Origin: Pseudonocardia sp.
Lineage (GTDB): Bacteria; Actinomycetota; Actinomycetes; Mycobacteriales; Pseudonocardiaceae
DNA length: 64,000 nucleotides
Assembly: GCF_025465255.1 (NCBI RefSeq)
Contig: NZ_JAODNI010000026.1
Span: 48,610-112,609 of the forward strand
Direction: 5' to 3'
Positions 1 to 8,796 of the stretch are shown here, piece by piece (within the stretch, counting starts at the first letter, position 1; each line of letters begins with the position of its first letter). The notes under the pieces are model-generated. The model had not been told where the DNA came from. It saw nothing but the letters and a program-made list of their open reading frames with translations, and searched no databases. The position numbers and the translations under genes were made by a program.

Positions 1-1
1 T

Positions 2-724
2 CGATCCAGTTCCCTGAAGCCGGTCCGCGACGACGTGCGCGCCGGGGTCACGGACCTCCTCGCCGCCCATCGCGACCAGGACGGCGAGCTGCTCGTCAGC
101 GTCGTCCGCACGGGCCGGAGGTTCACCGCCCCCAAGCCGGCCGCGGACGTCCGCGCGCCGCGCCTGCACGGCGGCGGCACCGCCGCGGTCCGGGACGCCC
201 TCGGCGGCCTCGCCGCGGACCTCGGCGCCACGCTGGCCGCCATGCCGGAGGAGGAGCGGCCCGCCCGCATCCTCGTGCTCACCGTCCGCGGCACCGCGGA
301 CGAGGGCAGCGCCACGTGGGGTCCGGACGAGCTCCGGGACCTCGTCGCCACCCAGGAGCGCGACTACGCCTGGGAGTTCGTCACCGTCACCATCGGGCAC
401 CACGCCGGCCTGGCCCCGTGGGGTGCCGGGCACCGCAGCATCGGCGCCGCGCCGACGTCGGAGGGCGTGCGCGCGGGCCTCGCGGCGGCGTCGGCGTACC
501 TGGCCCGGGCGCGGCAGACCGGCCCGTGGGAGCCGGTCGAGGGGATCTCCGAGGCGGAGCGGATCGCGGCGTACCCGCCGGAGCTGCACGCCAGCGAGGC
601 GCGGACCGAGATGATCCCCGTCGTCACGGCCGAGGCCCTGGCGAAGGCGGACGCGGAGCAGGCCGCCGAGACCGCCCGCCGGCGCTGGTGGAACCTGCTC
701 CGCCCGGCGACCGCCAGCTCCTGA
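2..724 (+). CDS. VWA domain protein, 5' end cut by window
   Basis: The reading frame is open from base 2, so the gene starts upstream and only its last 240 or so residues are present. The first codons read RSSSL, which fits the tail of a MIDAS DxSxS metal-binding motif of von Willebrand factor A domains. The later stretch ILVLT, followed by DELRDLVATQERDYAWEF, is typical of actinobacterial VWA proteins related to tellurium-resistance or phage-type VWA domains. A GTG at 35 could be read as a start but would remove the MIDAS motif. The C-terminus is Ala/Arg rich. Specific role unknown. It converges on the hem operon across two hairpins. Confidence 0.7.
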   Translation, partial: RSSSLKPVRDDVRAGVTDLLAAHRDQDGELLVSVVRTGRRFTAPKPAADVRAPRLHGGGTAAVRDALGGLAADLGATLAAMPEEERPARILVLTVRGTADEGSATWGPDELRDLVATQERDYAWEFVTVTIGHHAGLAPWGAGHRSIGAAPTSEGVRAGLAAASAYLARARQTGPWEPVEGISEAERIAAYPPELHASEARTEMIPVVTAEALAKADAEQAAETARRRWWNLLRPATASS

Positions 725-771
725 CCCGCTGCTGCGCGCCCGACCGCCAGGCCGGTCGCCGCACCGGTGCC

Positions 772-812
772 TGAGTGGCTCAAGCGGCGCAGGGTGGTGC
801 TTGAGCCACTCA
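772..812. repeat. 14-bp inverted repeat, intergenic hairpin
   Basis: Arms TGAGTGGCTCAAGC (772-785) and GCTTGAGCCACTCA (799-812) are perfect complements around a 13-nt loop. The hairpin lies between the convergent VWA gene and hemD. It could be a terminator or a dispersed palindromic repeat, because a second, classical terminator follows at once. Confidence 0.75.
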
Positions 813-848
813 AGCGCCGGGGCCGGTCGGCCGCCACCCGCACACGAG

Positions 849-881
849 AAGGGGCCGCTCCCCGAGGGGAGCGGCCCTTTT
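849..881. terminator. Bidirectional rho-independent terminator
   Basis: A strong GC stem (GGGGCCGCTCCCC pairing with GGGGAGCGGCCC) with a minimal loop is followed by TTTT on the plus strand. On the minus strand it sits 12 nt past the hemD stop codon. It serves the convergent VWA gene and the rex-hem operon. Confidence 0.85.
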
Positions 882-892
882 CGTGCTCAGGC

Positions 893-2434
893 TCAGCGGC
901 GGCGGGCCTTGGCCTTCTTCGGGGGCGGCAGGGCGCCCTCCGCGCGCAGCCGCGAGGCGTGCGCGGCCAGGGCGTCGACCAGGGCCGGGACCCGGGCGTC
1001 GTCCGGCTGGACGTCCACCCGCAGGCCGAACTCCCGCGCCGTCTCGGCCGTCGCCGGGCCGATGCAGGCGACGAGCGTGCGGGCGTGCGGCTTGCCCGCG
1101 ATGCCGACCAGGTTCCGCACCGTCGACGACGAGGTGAAGCAGACCGCGTCGAACCCGCCGGTCTTGATCGCCTCGCGGATCGGGGCGGGCGGCGGCGCGG
1201 CGCGGACGGTCCGGTAGGCCGTCACGTCGTCGATCTCCCAACCGCGCTCGGTCAGGCCGGCGGCGAGGGTCTCGGTGGCGATGTCCGCCCGCGGCAGCAG
1301 GACACGGTCCACCGGGTCCAGGATGTCGTCGTGCGGCGGGAAGATCTCCAGCAGCCCCTCGGACGACGAGGTCTGGGACTCCTCCACGTCCGGCACCAGC
1401 TCGGGCACGATGCCGAAGGCGCGCACCTTCTCGGCGGTCGCGGTCCCGACGCAGGCGATCTTCACCCCGGAGAACGCACGGGCGTCCAGGCCGAACTCGG
1501 CGAACTTCTCCCACACCGCGCGCACGGCGTTGGTGGAGGTGAAGACGACCCACTGGTAGCGGCCGTCGACGAGGCCCTTGACGGCCCGCTCCATCTGGGT
1601 GGGCGAGCGGGGCGGCTCGACCGCGATGGTCGGGACCTCCTCCGGGATCGCCCCGTGCATGCGCAGCCGGTCGCTCATCACGCCCGCCTGGTCCTTGGTG
1701 CGCGGCACCAGGACCCGCCAGCCGTAGAGCGCCCGGGACTCCCACCACGACAGGTCCGCGCGACGGGCGACCTCCTCGCCGACGGTCAGCACGAGCGGGC
1801 CCTCGAGGTCCCCGGCGGCCGACGGCATCGACGCGAGCGTCGTCGCCACGGTCTTCTGGGTGGACTCGGTGCCGTGCGCGGTAACCGCGACCGGGGTGTC
1901 CGACGGGCGGCCGTGCTCGGTCAGCGATGTCGCGACCTCGGCGAGGTGCGCGGCGGCGGCGTGCAGCACCAGGGTGCCCGGCGCGACGGCCAGCTTCGCC
2001 CAGTCCAGGCCCGCCCGGACGTCCGCCTCGATGTGCCCGGATCCCAGCGGGACACCGGCGTAGGCCGGCACCGCGGTGCCGGCCGGAACGCCCGGGACCA
2101 CGTCGAAGGCAACACCCTCGGCGGCGACGGCCTGCGCCTCGGCCACCACGGCGTCGACGGTCAGCGGGTCACCGGAGACCAGCCGGACCACCGCGCGCCC
2201 CGTGCGGGCCTCGGTGAGCAGGTCCCCCGCCACGTCGGCGGGCTGGCCCACGGCGGGCCTGACCTCGGCGCCCTCGGCCACCAGGCCGAGGATCGCGTCG
2301 GGCACGTCCGGGTCGGTGATCACGAGCGGCGCCCCGGCGAGCGCCTCGCGAGCGCGCACGGTCAGCAGCCCGGGATCGCCGGGGCCACTGCCCACGAACG
2401 CGATCCGGCCGGGGGTGGACGTTGCCTGGCTCAT
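893..2434 (-). CDS. hemD: Uroporphyrinogen-III synthase fused to methyltransferase-like domain
   Basis: Makes uroporphyrinogen III from hydroxymethylbilane. The fused part resembles the SAM-dependent uroporphyrinogen-III methyltransferase (CobA) that opens the siroheme/cobalamin branch. About 513 residues. Residues 10-250 carry the CobA-type start [17 protein letters not shown] and a VSGDP motif. Residues from about 270 onward carry the two HemD Rossmann-like lobes ([50 protein letters not shown]). The ATG overlaps the hemC stop as ATGA, which sets this start and implies translational coupling. The fusion is usual in actinobacteria. It is the last gene of rex-hemA-hemC-hemD. hemB, often next, is not in the window. 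Confidence 0.93.
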   Translation of the reverse strand: MSQATSTPGRIAFVGSGPGDPGLLTVRAREALAGAPLVITDPDVPDAILGLVAEGAEVRPAVGQPADVAGDLLTEARTGRAVVRLVSGDPLTVDAVVAEAQAVAAEGVAFDVVPGVPAGTAVPAYAGVPLGSGHIEADVRAGLDWAKLAVAPGTLVLHAAAAHLAEVATSLTEHGRPSDTPVAVTAHGTESTQKTVATTLASMPSAAGDLEGPLVLTVGEEVARRADLSWWESRALYGWRVLVPRTKDQAGVMSDRLRMHGAIPEEVPTIAVEPPRSPTQMERAVKGLVDGRYQWVVFTSTNAVRAVWEKFAEFGLDARAFSGVKIACVGTATAEKVRAFGIVPELVPDVEESQTSSSEGLLEIFPPHDDILDPVDRVLLPRADIATETLAAGLTERGWEIDDVTAYRTVRAAPPPAPIREAIKTGGFDAVCFTSSSTVRNLVGIAGKPHARTLVACIGPATAETAREFGLRVDVQPDDARVPALVDALAAHASRLRAEGALPPPKKAKARRR

Positions 2435-3420
2435 TGTTGAACTCCCGATCCAGCGATTCTCTCGGCGCCCGGCCCCTGCACGTTCGGCAGGTCGTCGGCG
2501 CCCATGTCGAGCAGCTCGAGGGCGAGCGCGGCCCCGAGCTGCTCGGCGTTGTCCATGTCTGCGGTACCGGAGGCGCGCAGCAGCGCCCCCGTGGTCGTGC
2601 CGATGATCGCGCGGAGGGACAGCCGGTCGACGATGACGTCGTTCCCGGCTGCGTCCTCCACGTAGTCCGAGACGACGTCCGCGAGCGCACCGATGGGTGC
2701 GCTGCAGCCCGCCTCGAGTGTGGCCAGCACGGAACGCTCGGCGGTGACCGCCGCGCGCGTGGCCGCGTCGTCCAGCGACGCGGCGAGGAAGCGGGCGAGC
2801 TCCTCGTCGCCGGCCCGGCACTCGATCGCGAGTGCACCCTGGGCGGGAGCGGGGAGCATCTGCAGCGGGTCGAGCAGCTCGCTCGCCTCGTCGACGCGGC
2901 CCAGCCTGCGCAGCCCGGCCGCGGCGACGACCACCGCGTCCAGCTCGCCGGACCGCACCTTCCCGATCCGGGTGTCGACGTTGCCCCGGATCGGCACGAT
3001 CTCGAACCCCAGCCCCAGCGCGGCGAGCTGGGCCGAGCGCCGGGGCGACCCGGTCCCGATCCGCGAGCCGGCGCCGAGCTCACCGAGCACGCGGCCGTCG
3101 CGGGCGACGAGCGCGTCCCGGGGGTCCTCCCGGACCGGCACCGCGACGAGCGTGAGCCGCGGGTCCGGTTTGGTGGGCAGATCCTTGTAGGAGTGCACGG
3201 CGACGTCCACCTCGCCGGCGACGAGCGCCTCACGCAGGGCGGACACGAACACCCCGACGCCCAGCTCGGCGATCGGCGCGAGCGAGCGGTCCCCGGTGGT
3301 GCTGACGTTCACCAGCTCGGCGGGGCGCCCGGCGGCAATGATCCGCTCGGCGATCATCCCGGACTGGGCGACGGCGAGCGCGCTCGGCCGGGTGCCGACG
3401 CGCAGCGGTGTGACGCTCAT
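2431..3420 (-). CDS. hemC: Porphobilinogen deaminase (hydroxymethylbilane synthase)
   Basis: Polymerises four porphobilinogen units into hydroxymethylbilane in the cytoplasm. 329 residues, slightly longer than the usual 310 or so. Family signatures visible are [14 protein letters not shown] at the N-terminus, [11 protein letters not shown] in the substrate loop, [11 protein letters not shown] and [11 protein letters not shown]. The dipyrromethane-cofactor cysteine is in the segment [11 protein letters not shown]. Start and stop overlap both neighbours by 4 nt (ATGA), so it is coupled to hemA and hemD. Expression should follow the Rex-controlled promoter upstream of rex. Confidence 0.97.
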   Translation of the reverse strand: MSVTPLRVGTRPSALAVAQSGMIAERIIAAGRPAELVNVSTTGDRSLAPIAELGVGVFVSALREALVAGEVDVAVHSYKDLPTKPDPRLTLVAVPVREDPRDALVARDGRVLGELGAGSRIGTGSPRRSAQLAALGLGFEIVPIRGNVDTRIGKVRSGELDAVVVAAAGLRRLGRVDEASELLDPLQMLPAPAQGALAIECRAGDEELARFLAASLDDAATRAAVTAERSVLATLEAGCSAPIGALADVVSDYVEDAAGNDVIVDRLSLRAIIGTTTGALLRASGTADMDNAEQLGAALALELLDMGADDLPNVQGPGAERIAGSGVQQ

Positions 3421-4808
3421 CGGCCTCGCTCCAGGGTCTGCGCGGGCGGCTCGAGCGGCGCCTCGAGCGCGCGGGCGACGTCCGCGCCGGTGAGCTGCTC
3501 GGCGGTGCCGGCGACCGCGGCGGGCTTGGTCGGGTCCAGCTCGAACAGGGTGCGCAGCGCCGCGGCGTAGCTGTCCCCGTCGGGTCCCTCCGCGAGGCGC
3601 TTCACCTGCACGGTCGGCGTGTGCAGCAGCTTGTCCACCACGCGGCGGACGGTGCGCCCGAACTCCTCGCGCACGCCGTCCTCGAGGTCAGGGAGGCGCG
3701 AGGTCAGGCGCAGCAGCTCCGCGTCGACGACCTCGGAGGCGCGCCGGCGCAGCGCGGTGACGGTGGGGGTGACCTCGGCCGAGCGCTGCGCGGCGAGGTA
3801 GCTCTGGGCCTCCTCCGCGACGAGCTCGCGGGCCGACGCGACGGACCGGCCGACGCCGGCGTCGCCACCGAGGCGGCGCTGCAGCGCGATCAGGTCCACG
3901 ACGGTGACGCCCTCGACCCCGGCGATCGCCGGGTCGACGTCCCGGGGCAGCCCCAGGTCGCAGACCACCAGCGGGCGTCCGGCGCGGCCGGTCATCGCCG
4001 CCTCGACGGGCGCGAGCTCGACCACGGTGCCGATGGCCCCGGTGCAGGTGACCATCAGATCCGCCTGCGCGAGCTCGGTCTCCAGGTCCTCGAGGAGCCC
4101 GGCGCGGGCGGGGGTGCCCTGCTCGGCGGTCTTCTCGGCGAGCCGCTCGGCCCGCTCCGCGGACCGGTTCAGCACGATGATCTCGGCGGCGCCGGCGCGG
4201 CGCAGGTGAGCCGCGGCGAGCGCGCCCATGGCCCCCGCGCCGACGATGACGGCCCGCGTGCCGGAGAGGTCCTGCCCGAGACCCGCGGCCGCGTCGGCCA
4301 GCGCCTCGGAGACGACGGAGGCCCCTGCGGCGTCGATCCCGGTGCTCGCGTGCACCCGCTTGCCGACGCGCAGCGCCTGCTGGGCCAGCTCGTGCAGCAC
4401 CCGGCCGACGGAACCGACCTCGTCGGCCGTGGCGTACGCCGTGCGCAGCTGGCCCAGGATCTGGGACTCGCCGACGACCATCGAGTCCAGCCCGGCCGCC
4501 ACGGAGAACAGGTGCTGCACCGCGGAGCTCGCGTAGTGCACGAAGAGGTGCTCGGTCAGCTCACCGAGCTCGAGGCCGGAGTGCCGGCCGAGCACCGAGG
4601 AGACGTCCGCCAGCCCGCCGTGGAACGCGTCCACGACCGCGTAGATCTCGATCCGGTTGCACGTCGAGAGCAGCACGGCTTCGCTGACGTGGGGGCAGCG
4701 CAGCATCTCGTCGAGGAGCTTGGGCACGTCGTCGGACGAGACCGCGGCCCGCTCCAGCACCTCGACGGGAGCGCTGCGATGGGAGAGCCCTACGACAAGG
4801 ACGCTCAT
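3417..4808 (-). CDS. hemA: Glutamyl-tRNA reductase
   Basis: NADPH-dependent reduction of glutamyl-tRNA to glutamate-1-semialdehyde, the committed step of C5-pathway tetrapyrrole synthesis. About 463 residues. The N-terminal catalytic region contains [13 protein letters not shown] and [14 protein letters not shown] with the active-site Cys in [13 protein letters not shown] follows, then the NADPH-binding GAGAMG. The C-terminal helical dimerisation part is present. ATG at 4808 was chosen because it starts the conserved [10 protein letters not shown] block and overlaps the rex stop by ATGA. Further upstream reading in this frame is shadow sequence of rex. Confidence 0.97.
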   Translation of the reverse strand: MSVLVVGLSHRSAPVEVLERAAVSSDDVPKLLDEMLRCPHVSEAVLLSTCNRIEIYAVVDAFHGGLADVSSVLGRHSGLELGELTEHLFVHYASSAVQHLFSVAAGLDSMVVGESQILGQLRTAYATADEVGSVGRVLHELAQQALRVGKRVHASTGIDAAGASVVSEALADAAAGLGQDLSGTRAVIVGAGAMGALAAAHLRRAGAAEIIVLNRSAERAERLAEKTAEQGTPARAGLLEDLETELAQADLMVTCTGAIGTVVELAPVEAAMTGRAGRPLVVCDLGLPRDVDPAIAGVEGVTVVDLIALQRRLGGDAGVGRSVASARELVAEEAQSYLAAQRSAEVTPTVTALRRRASEVVDAELLRLTSRLPDLEDGVREEFGRTVRRVVDKLLHTPTVQVKRLAEGPDGDSYAAALRTLFELDPTKPAAVAGTAEQLTGADVARALEAPLEPPAQTLERGR

Positions 4809-5632
4809 CGAGGAAACACCGCCGATCCGTTTGCACCGGTCACAACCTGGGGAACGGTTGCGACGCCCTCTTTGATACGCGTGCCCGTGACGGCCTGCCT
4901 CGGGGGAATCCCCTGTTCGGCCCCGGTCACACCCCCGACGGCCTCCGCACTGCGCCGCGCGACGTGGAACGCGAGGACCTGCAGCTCGACGGCAAGGTCC
5001 ACCTTGCGCACCTCGACCTCGGCCGGGACCTGCAGGAACAACGGGGCGAAGTTCAGGATGGAGCGCACACCGGCCTGCACCAGGAGGTCGCAGACGCCCT
5101 GGGCGCCCTGGGCCGGGGTCGCAATCATGCCGATGGTCACACCGCGCTCCGTGCAGATGCGCGGGATGTCCCGGGCGTGCTCGACGAGGATCCCGTTGAT
5201 GTGGATGCCCACCAGGTCCGGGTCCACGTCGAACAGGGCGCGGACCGGGAAGCCGCGGCCGCCGAAGCCGCCGTAACCGGCCAGCGCGTGGCCCAGGTTC
5301 CCGACGCCGACGAGCGCGACCGCCTGCGGGTGGTCCAGCCCGAGCACGCGCTCGAGCTCGTGCTGCAGGGCCGTCACCTCGTAGCCGACGCCGCGGATGC
5401 CGTAGGTGCCGATGTAGGAGAGGTCCTTGCGCAGCTTCGCCGAGTTGACGCCGCTGGCCGCGGAGAGCTCCTCGCTGGACACCGTCTCGGCGCCCTCCGC
5501 GGCGAGCTCGCCGAGGGCGCGGAGATACACGGCGAGGCGGGCGACGGTGGCCTCGGGAATGGACCGGGAGCCCCGCGCGGGGTCCGCTCCCGGGTCGCCA
5601 CCCGGGGAGTCGGCCTGCGGCGGCAACGTCAC
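4805..5632 (-). CDS. rex: Redox-sensing transcriptional repressor Rex
   Basis: NADH/NAD+-responsive repressor of respiratory and fermentative genes. 275 residues. The N-terminal winged helix (residues about 25-90) includes [19 protein letters not shown], the DNA-recognition region. The Rossmann domain carries [18 protein letters not shown]. The C-terminal swapped helix is present, followed by an unusually long tail of about 50 residues. The GTG start at 5632 follows a GAGGAG ribosome site. It heads the operon rex-hemA-hemC-hemD, the arrangement known from Streptomyces coelicolor, where Rex represses its own operon. A Rex-operator match lies about 170 bp upstream. Confidence 0.96.
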   Translation of the reverse strand: MTLPPQADSPGGDPGADPARGSRSIPEATVARLAVYLRALGELAAEGAETVSSEELSAASGVNSAKLRKDLSYIGTYGIRGVGYEVTALQHELERVLGLDHPQAVALVGVGNLGHALAGYGGFGGRGFPVRALFDVDPDLVGIHINGILVEHARDIPRICTERGVTIGMIATPAQGAQGVCDLLVQAGVRSILNFAPLFLQVPAEVEVRKVDLAVELQVLAFHVARRSAEAVGGVTGAEQGIPPRQAVTGTRIKEGVATVPQVVTGANGSAVFPR

Positions 5633-5804
5633 GCTGGCGTCTCCTCGGGCATCGGCACGGTACTTCTGGCAGGACTGTTCTCAGACCACTGACCGGCGGG
5701 TTCTTCCGATCGATGGTCGGCCGGCGGGGTCCCGGCTCCCGTGAGAGGAGCACTGACCGGATGGGCAGGGGCCGCATCGGCAACGGCTCCACACGGTAGC
5801 CGCT

Positions 5805-5820
5805 CGTGAAGTCGTGCACA
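5805..5820 (-). promoter_or_regulatory. Putative Rex operator (ROP)
   Basis: On the minus strand the 16-mer TGTGCACGACTTCACG matches the actinobacterial Rex consensus TGTGAACNNNTTCACA at 11 of 13 defined positions. It lies 173 bp upstream of the rex start, which leaves a long leader. Family knowledge that Rex represses rex-hemACD in Streptomyces supports an autoregulatory role. The match was made by eye. The gene-free region 5633-6028 otherwise holds only the hairpin at 5948-5981. Confidence 0.7.
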
Positions 5821-5947
5821 AAGTTGCGATCTTGCTCGACGACGTGCTGAGACCCCGGGTCCGCCCGGACGACCGGTGATCGCCTCCCTGATGCCGCTCG
5901 TCGTCGGGACGTGGTGCAGGACACGCGGCGGGCCGCCCCGGACAGCA

Positions 5948-5981
5948 GGACTCCCGGCGACCGTGCGGTCGCCGGGAGTCC
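5948..5981 (-). terminator. Hairpin terminator after fasciclin gene
   Basis: A perfect 15-bp stem (arms GGACTCCCGGCGACC and its complement) closes on the loop GTGC. It lies 48 bp beyond the stop of the fasciclin gene on the minus strand and upstream of the rex promoter region. There is no T tract, as is common in high-GC actinobacteria. Confidence 0.75.
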
Positions 5982-6028
5982 GGGGTCTGCCTTGCCGACA
6001 CAGAGCGCCCGCGGGCGGGGCGCCGGGA

Positions 6029-6700
6029 TCAGCTGGCGGGCATGAGCACCGAGTCGATCGCGAAGACCGTCGCGTTCGAGGTCGGGATGTTGCCGCAGAC
6101 CACGTTCGCGGCCTGGCCGTTGCCACCGGTCAGGGTGATCGCGTCACCGCTGCCGCCGACCTTGACCGTGCCACCCGCGAGCTCGGTGGTGGTGCCGGCC
6201 GCGAGCAGGCCGTCCTTGTCGTAGCGGGTGCCCGACACGTGGTACGAGAGCAGCGCGCCCAGCTTGGCCTGGTCGTTGAGGACCGAGTTCAGCGTGTCCG
6301 CGGGGATCTTCTCGAACGCGATGTTGACGGGGGCGTAGACGGTCAGCGCCGGCGCCGCGTTCAGGGTGTCCGCGAGGCCGGGGACCTTGCCGACGGCGGT
6401 GACCAGGGTGGTCAGCAGCGGGTTGGTCGACGCGGCGGTCGCCACCGGCTGCGGGCCCATCGCGTCGAGCGAGCCGGGCTCGCCGCCCTGGGGGAGCGCG
6501 GAGCAGGACGGGCCGAAGACGTCCGCCGCGGTGGTGACGCCGGTGCTGGCGGCCGCTGCCGAAGCCGGGGCGGACATGGTGGCCGGGGCGCCGGTCGACG
6601 GGGCGGCGGTGGACGGCTGCTCGCTGTTGCTGCAGGCGCCGAGGGTGACGACCAGGGCCGCCGTCGCGCCGAGGGTGGCGAGTCGCTGAGTCTTACGCAC
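6029..6700 (-). CDS. Fasciclin (FAS1) domain lipoprotein
   Basis: About 223 residues. The N-terminus has a lipoprotein signal with lipobox VTLGAC, followed by a Ser/Ala/Pro linker and one FAS1 domain starting near residue 65 ([21 protein letters not shown]). FAS1 motifs include [33 protein letters not shown] and the C-terminal H2-like [13 protein letters not shown]. It resembles mycobacterial MPT83/MPT70 cell-surface adhesion proteins. The GTG start at 6700 is set by a strong AGGAGG site 8 nt upstream. The next gene upstream on the same strand is a Moco oxidoreductase, a recurring neighbour of such lipoproteins in actinobacteria. Confidence 0.9.
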   Translation of the reverse strand: MRKTQRLATLGATAALVVTLGACSNSEQPSTAAPSTGAPATMSAPASAAAASTGVTTAADVFGPSCSALPQGGEPGSLDAMGPQPVATAASTNPLLTTLVTAVGKVPGLADTLNAAPALTVYAPVNIAFEKIPADTLNSVLNDQAKLGALLSYHVSGTRYDKDGLLAAGTTTELAGGTVKVGGSGDAITLTGGNGQAANVVCGNIPTSNATVFAIDSVLMPAS

Positions 6701-6782
6701 GGTGTTCCTCCTACAAGCCGGTCCGGATTGTTCCGGGCCTGTCACATGGATGTTCGATATCGCGCCGAACCCGGTTCAGAAG

Positions 6783-6811
6783 ATTCGGTAACGTTCGGAT
6801 CACAGTGACGG
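6783..6811 (-). promoter_or_regulatory. Possible SigK-type promoter of fasciclin gene
   Basis: Read on the minus strand, CCGTCA, a 17-nt spacer and CCGAAT lie about 80 bp upstream of the fasciclin start. The mycobacterial SigK promoter, which drives MPT83/MPT70, is reported as CCATCC with CCGAAT at -10. The -10 match is exact and the -35 matches at 4 of 6. No sigK-rskA pair is in the window, so this is a weak, context-based call. Confidence 0.3.
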
Positions 6812-6877
6812 AAATGCTTGTCCACTGTGGAGCAGACTGGAACGTTCGCCCCGACGGGTGGACCGGTTCGGGCTCTT

Positions 6878-8461
6878 CTAGGCGACGGTGAAGATCGTCG
6901 CCGGCCAGCCGCTGGCGCCGTCCGGAACGGGGTCCGCCCGCTGCTCGGTCTGGGTGTCGCCATCCGCGTCGGTGGCCCGCACCTGCACGGTGTGGCTCCC
7001 GGCGGCGAGGTCCAAGCGCGTCTTCCACATCCGCCAGGTGTCACCGCCGACCTCCGTGGCCAGCTCGGCCGGCCGCCAAGGGCCGCCGTCCGTCCTGACC
7101 TCGACCTTGCTGATCCCGCGCGGCTGGGACCACGCGATGCCCGCGACGTCGACGGGCCCTGCCGGCACCGAGGAGAAGCCCTTCGGCATGTCGATGCGGG
7201 CCTCGGTCTTGATCGGCGCCCGCTCCGCCCAGCCGCGCTGCAGCCAGTAGCTCTGCTTGTCCCGGCCGAAGGTCGTCACCTCCATGTCCACGATCCACTT
7301 GGTCGCGGACACGTAGCCGTAGAGGCCGGGCACGATCATCCGCACCGGGAAACCGTGCTCGGGCGGCAGCGCCTCGCCGTTCATCCCGATCGCCAGCATC
7401 GCGCCGCGGCCCTGCTCGAGCACGACGTCGGTCGGCGTGCCGGCCGTCCAGCCGTCGGCGCTGGTGCAGAACACCTGGTCCGCGCCCTGCTGCACGCCCG
7501 CCTCGAGCAGGATGTCCCGCAGGTCGGCCCCGACGAAGTTCGCCGTGGAGATCAGGTCGCCGCCGACGGGGTTCGAGACGCAGGTCATCGTGACGGTGCG
7601 CTCGACGAGCGGGCGGCGCATCAGGTCGTCGAAGGTCAGGGTGATCTCGCGGTCGACCATGCCGTGGATGCGCAGCCGCCAGTCCGCCGCGCGCAGCTGG
7701 GGGATCCGCAGGGCCACGTCGATCCGGTAGAAGTCCGCGTTCGACGTCAGGAAGCGGGTCGTGCCGGGCACGGCGGAGGCGAAGTCCACGCCCGCCGGGA
7801 TCGCCGGCGCGGGGGTGGTGGAGCCCGCGAGCATGCGGGTGACCGTCGCGCGGGACTCCTCCGCGCCGCGGCCGAGCAGCAGGCCCCCGCCGCCGGAGGC
7901 CAGAGCGCCGAGACCGACCGCGGCGGACGAGCCGATCAGCACCTTGCGCCGGGAGACCCCGGTGCCCGCCGTCCGCTCGTCCGCCGCGTCGAGTGCGAGG
8001 CGGTGCAGCCACCGGAACGAGACGACGCCGGCGAGCAGCGACGCGAGCGGCGCCACCAGGTCCAGTGGCGCGAACGACGGGGCGAACGCGACGGCCGCGA
8101 AGCCGGCGACGCCCAGGACGGTGACCACGGCGACACCCGGGCGCCGGCTGCGGCGCGACGCGATGCCGGCCGCCGCGGCCACCAGCAGGATCACCACGGC
8201 CATGCCGCCGAGCAGGATCGGCTTGTCCGCGGTCCCGAAGGTCGCCTTCGCGAACTCGGTGACCGGCTCCGGCGAGTAGCGGATGACCGTGTCGCCGACC
8301 GCGAGATAGGGCGAGGACGACGGGGAGACGACCCCCGCGACGAGGCTCCCCGCGCCGAGCGCGGCCCCGACGGCCAGTACGCCGATCAGCGCGGCGAGAG
8401 GCCACGGGATGACCCGGGACCGGGGCGTGGGTGCCGCCTCGGGGGCGACTGCTGTGCTCAC
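6878..8461 (-). CDS. Membrane-anchored molybdopterin oxidoreductase, sulfite-oxidase fold
   Basis: 527 residues. The N-terminal 200 residues hold about five membrane segments (near 20-45, 83-103, 110-128, 130-150 and 176-198). The last is preceded by a twin-arginine motif SRRKVLIG at residues 170-177. The rest is a sulfite-oxidase-family Moco domain: RIHGMVDREITLTFDDLM, VTMTCVSNPVGGD with the conserved Mo-ligand Cys, HGFPVRMIVPGLYGY, and a C-terminal Ig-like dimerisation domain (GIAWSQPRGISKVEVRTDGG). The catalytic domain should face outside. Substrate unknown. It needs Moco, consistent with moaA and mod genes elsewhere in the window. Confidence 0.9.
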   Translation of the reverse strand: MSTAVAPEAAPTPRSRVIPWPLAALIGVLAVGAALGAGSLVAGVVSPSSSPYLAVGDTVIRYSPEPVTEFAKATFGTADKPILLGGMAVVILLVAAAAGIASRRSRRPGVAVVTVLGVAGFAAVAFAPSFAPLDLVAPLASLLAGVVSFRWLHRLALDAADERTAGTGVSRRKVLIGSSAAVGLGALASGGGGLLLGRGAEESRATVTRMLAGSTTPAPAIPAGVDFASAVPGTTRFLTSNADFYRIDVALRIPQLRAADWRLRIHGMVDREITLTFDDLMRRPLVERTVTMTCVSNPVGGDLISTANFVGADLRDILLEAGVQQGADQVFCTSADGWTAGTPTDVVLEQGRGAMLAIGMNGEALPPEHGFPVRMIVPGLYGYVSATKWIVDMEVTTFGRDKQSYWLQRGWAERAPIKTEARIDMPKGFSSVPAGPVDVAGIAWSQPRGISKVEVRTDGGPWRPAELATEVGGDTWRMWKTRLDLAAGSHTVQVRATDADGDTQTEQRADPVPDGASGWPATIFTVA

Positions 8462-8495
8462 GACCGTGCTTTCGGCGCCCGGGCCCCAGCGGTTC

Positions 8496-8563
8496 GGCGC
8501 CTCATCGCAGGCGCCTCATGTCAGGCACTTCATTTCGGGCCTCATCTCGGGCGCCTCACGTCA
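8496..8563. repeat. Degenerate 14-bp tandem repeat (5 units)
   Basis: Five consecutive units starting at 8496, 8510, 8524, 8538 and 8550 follow the pattern GGCGCCTCATGTCA. Unit 4 is 12 nt and units 3-5 carry substitutions. The last unit overlaps the final codons and stop of the glutaredoxin gene; the array fills the gap to the downstream oxidoreductase start. Slippage or a repeated protein-binding site are both possible. Confidence 0.8.
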
Positions 8564-8792
8564 GGGCCGAACGGAACCGCTTCTCCTCCACCCGCCAGAA
8601 CCCGTGCTCCCGGCCGTCGATCAGGATCACCGGGACCCGGTCCCCGTACTCGGCGCGCAGCTCGCCGTCGGCGTCCACGTCCGTGGCCTCCCACGGGACG
8701 CCCAGCTCACCGCAGATCCGGCTCACCTCGGCCTCGGCGGTCTCGCACAGATGGCAGCCGACCCGCGTCAGCACGGTCACCGAATGACTCAT
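8556..8792 (-). CDS. Glutaredoxin-like protein
   Basis: 78 residues. A thioredoxin-fold protein of the glutaredoxin-2-like family, with the redox motif CHLC at residues 13-16 and the cis-Pro segment RVPVILIDG. It probably transfers electrons in thiol-disulfide exchange, here in a mycothiol-using cell (mshA is present). It corresponds by position to Rv0508 of M. tuberculosis, near the hem genes. It starts 4 nt after the stop of the acyl-CoA ligase gene, so the two are probably co-transcribed. Confidence 0.85.
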   Translation of the reverse strand: MSHSVTVLTRVGCHLCETAEAEVSRICGELGVPWEATDVDADGELRAEYGDRVPVILIDGREHGFWRVEEKRFRSALT

Positions 8793-8796
8793 CGTC

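Noticed and set aside
893..2821. 642-residue frame starting upstream of hemD
   Set aside because: The N-terminal 129 residues are Arg-rich shadow of hemC. The true start at 2434 overlaps the hemC stop as ATGA.
3417..5924. 835-residue frame covering hemA and upstream
   Set aside because: Sequence before [11 protein letters not shown] is out-of-frame rex and has no family similarity.
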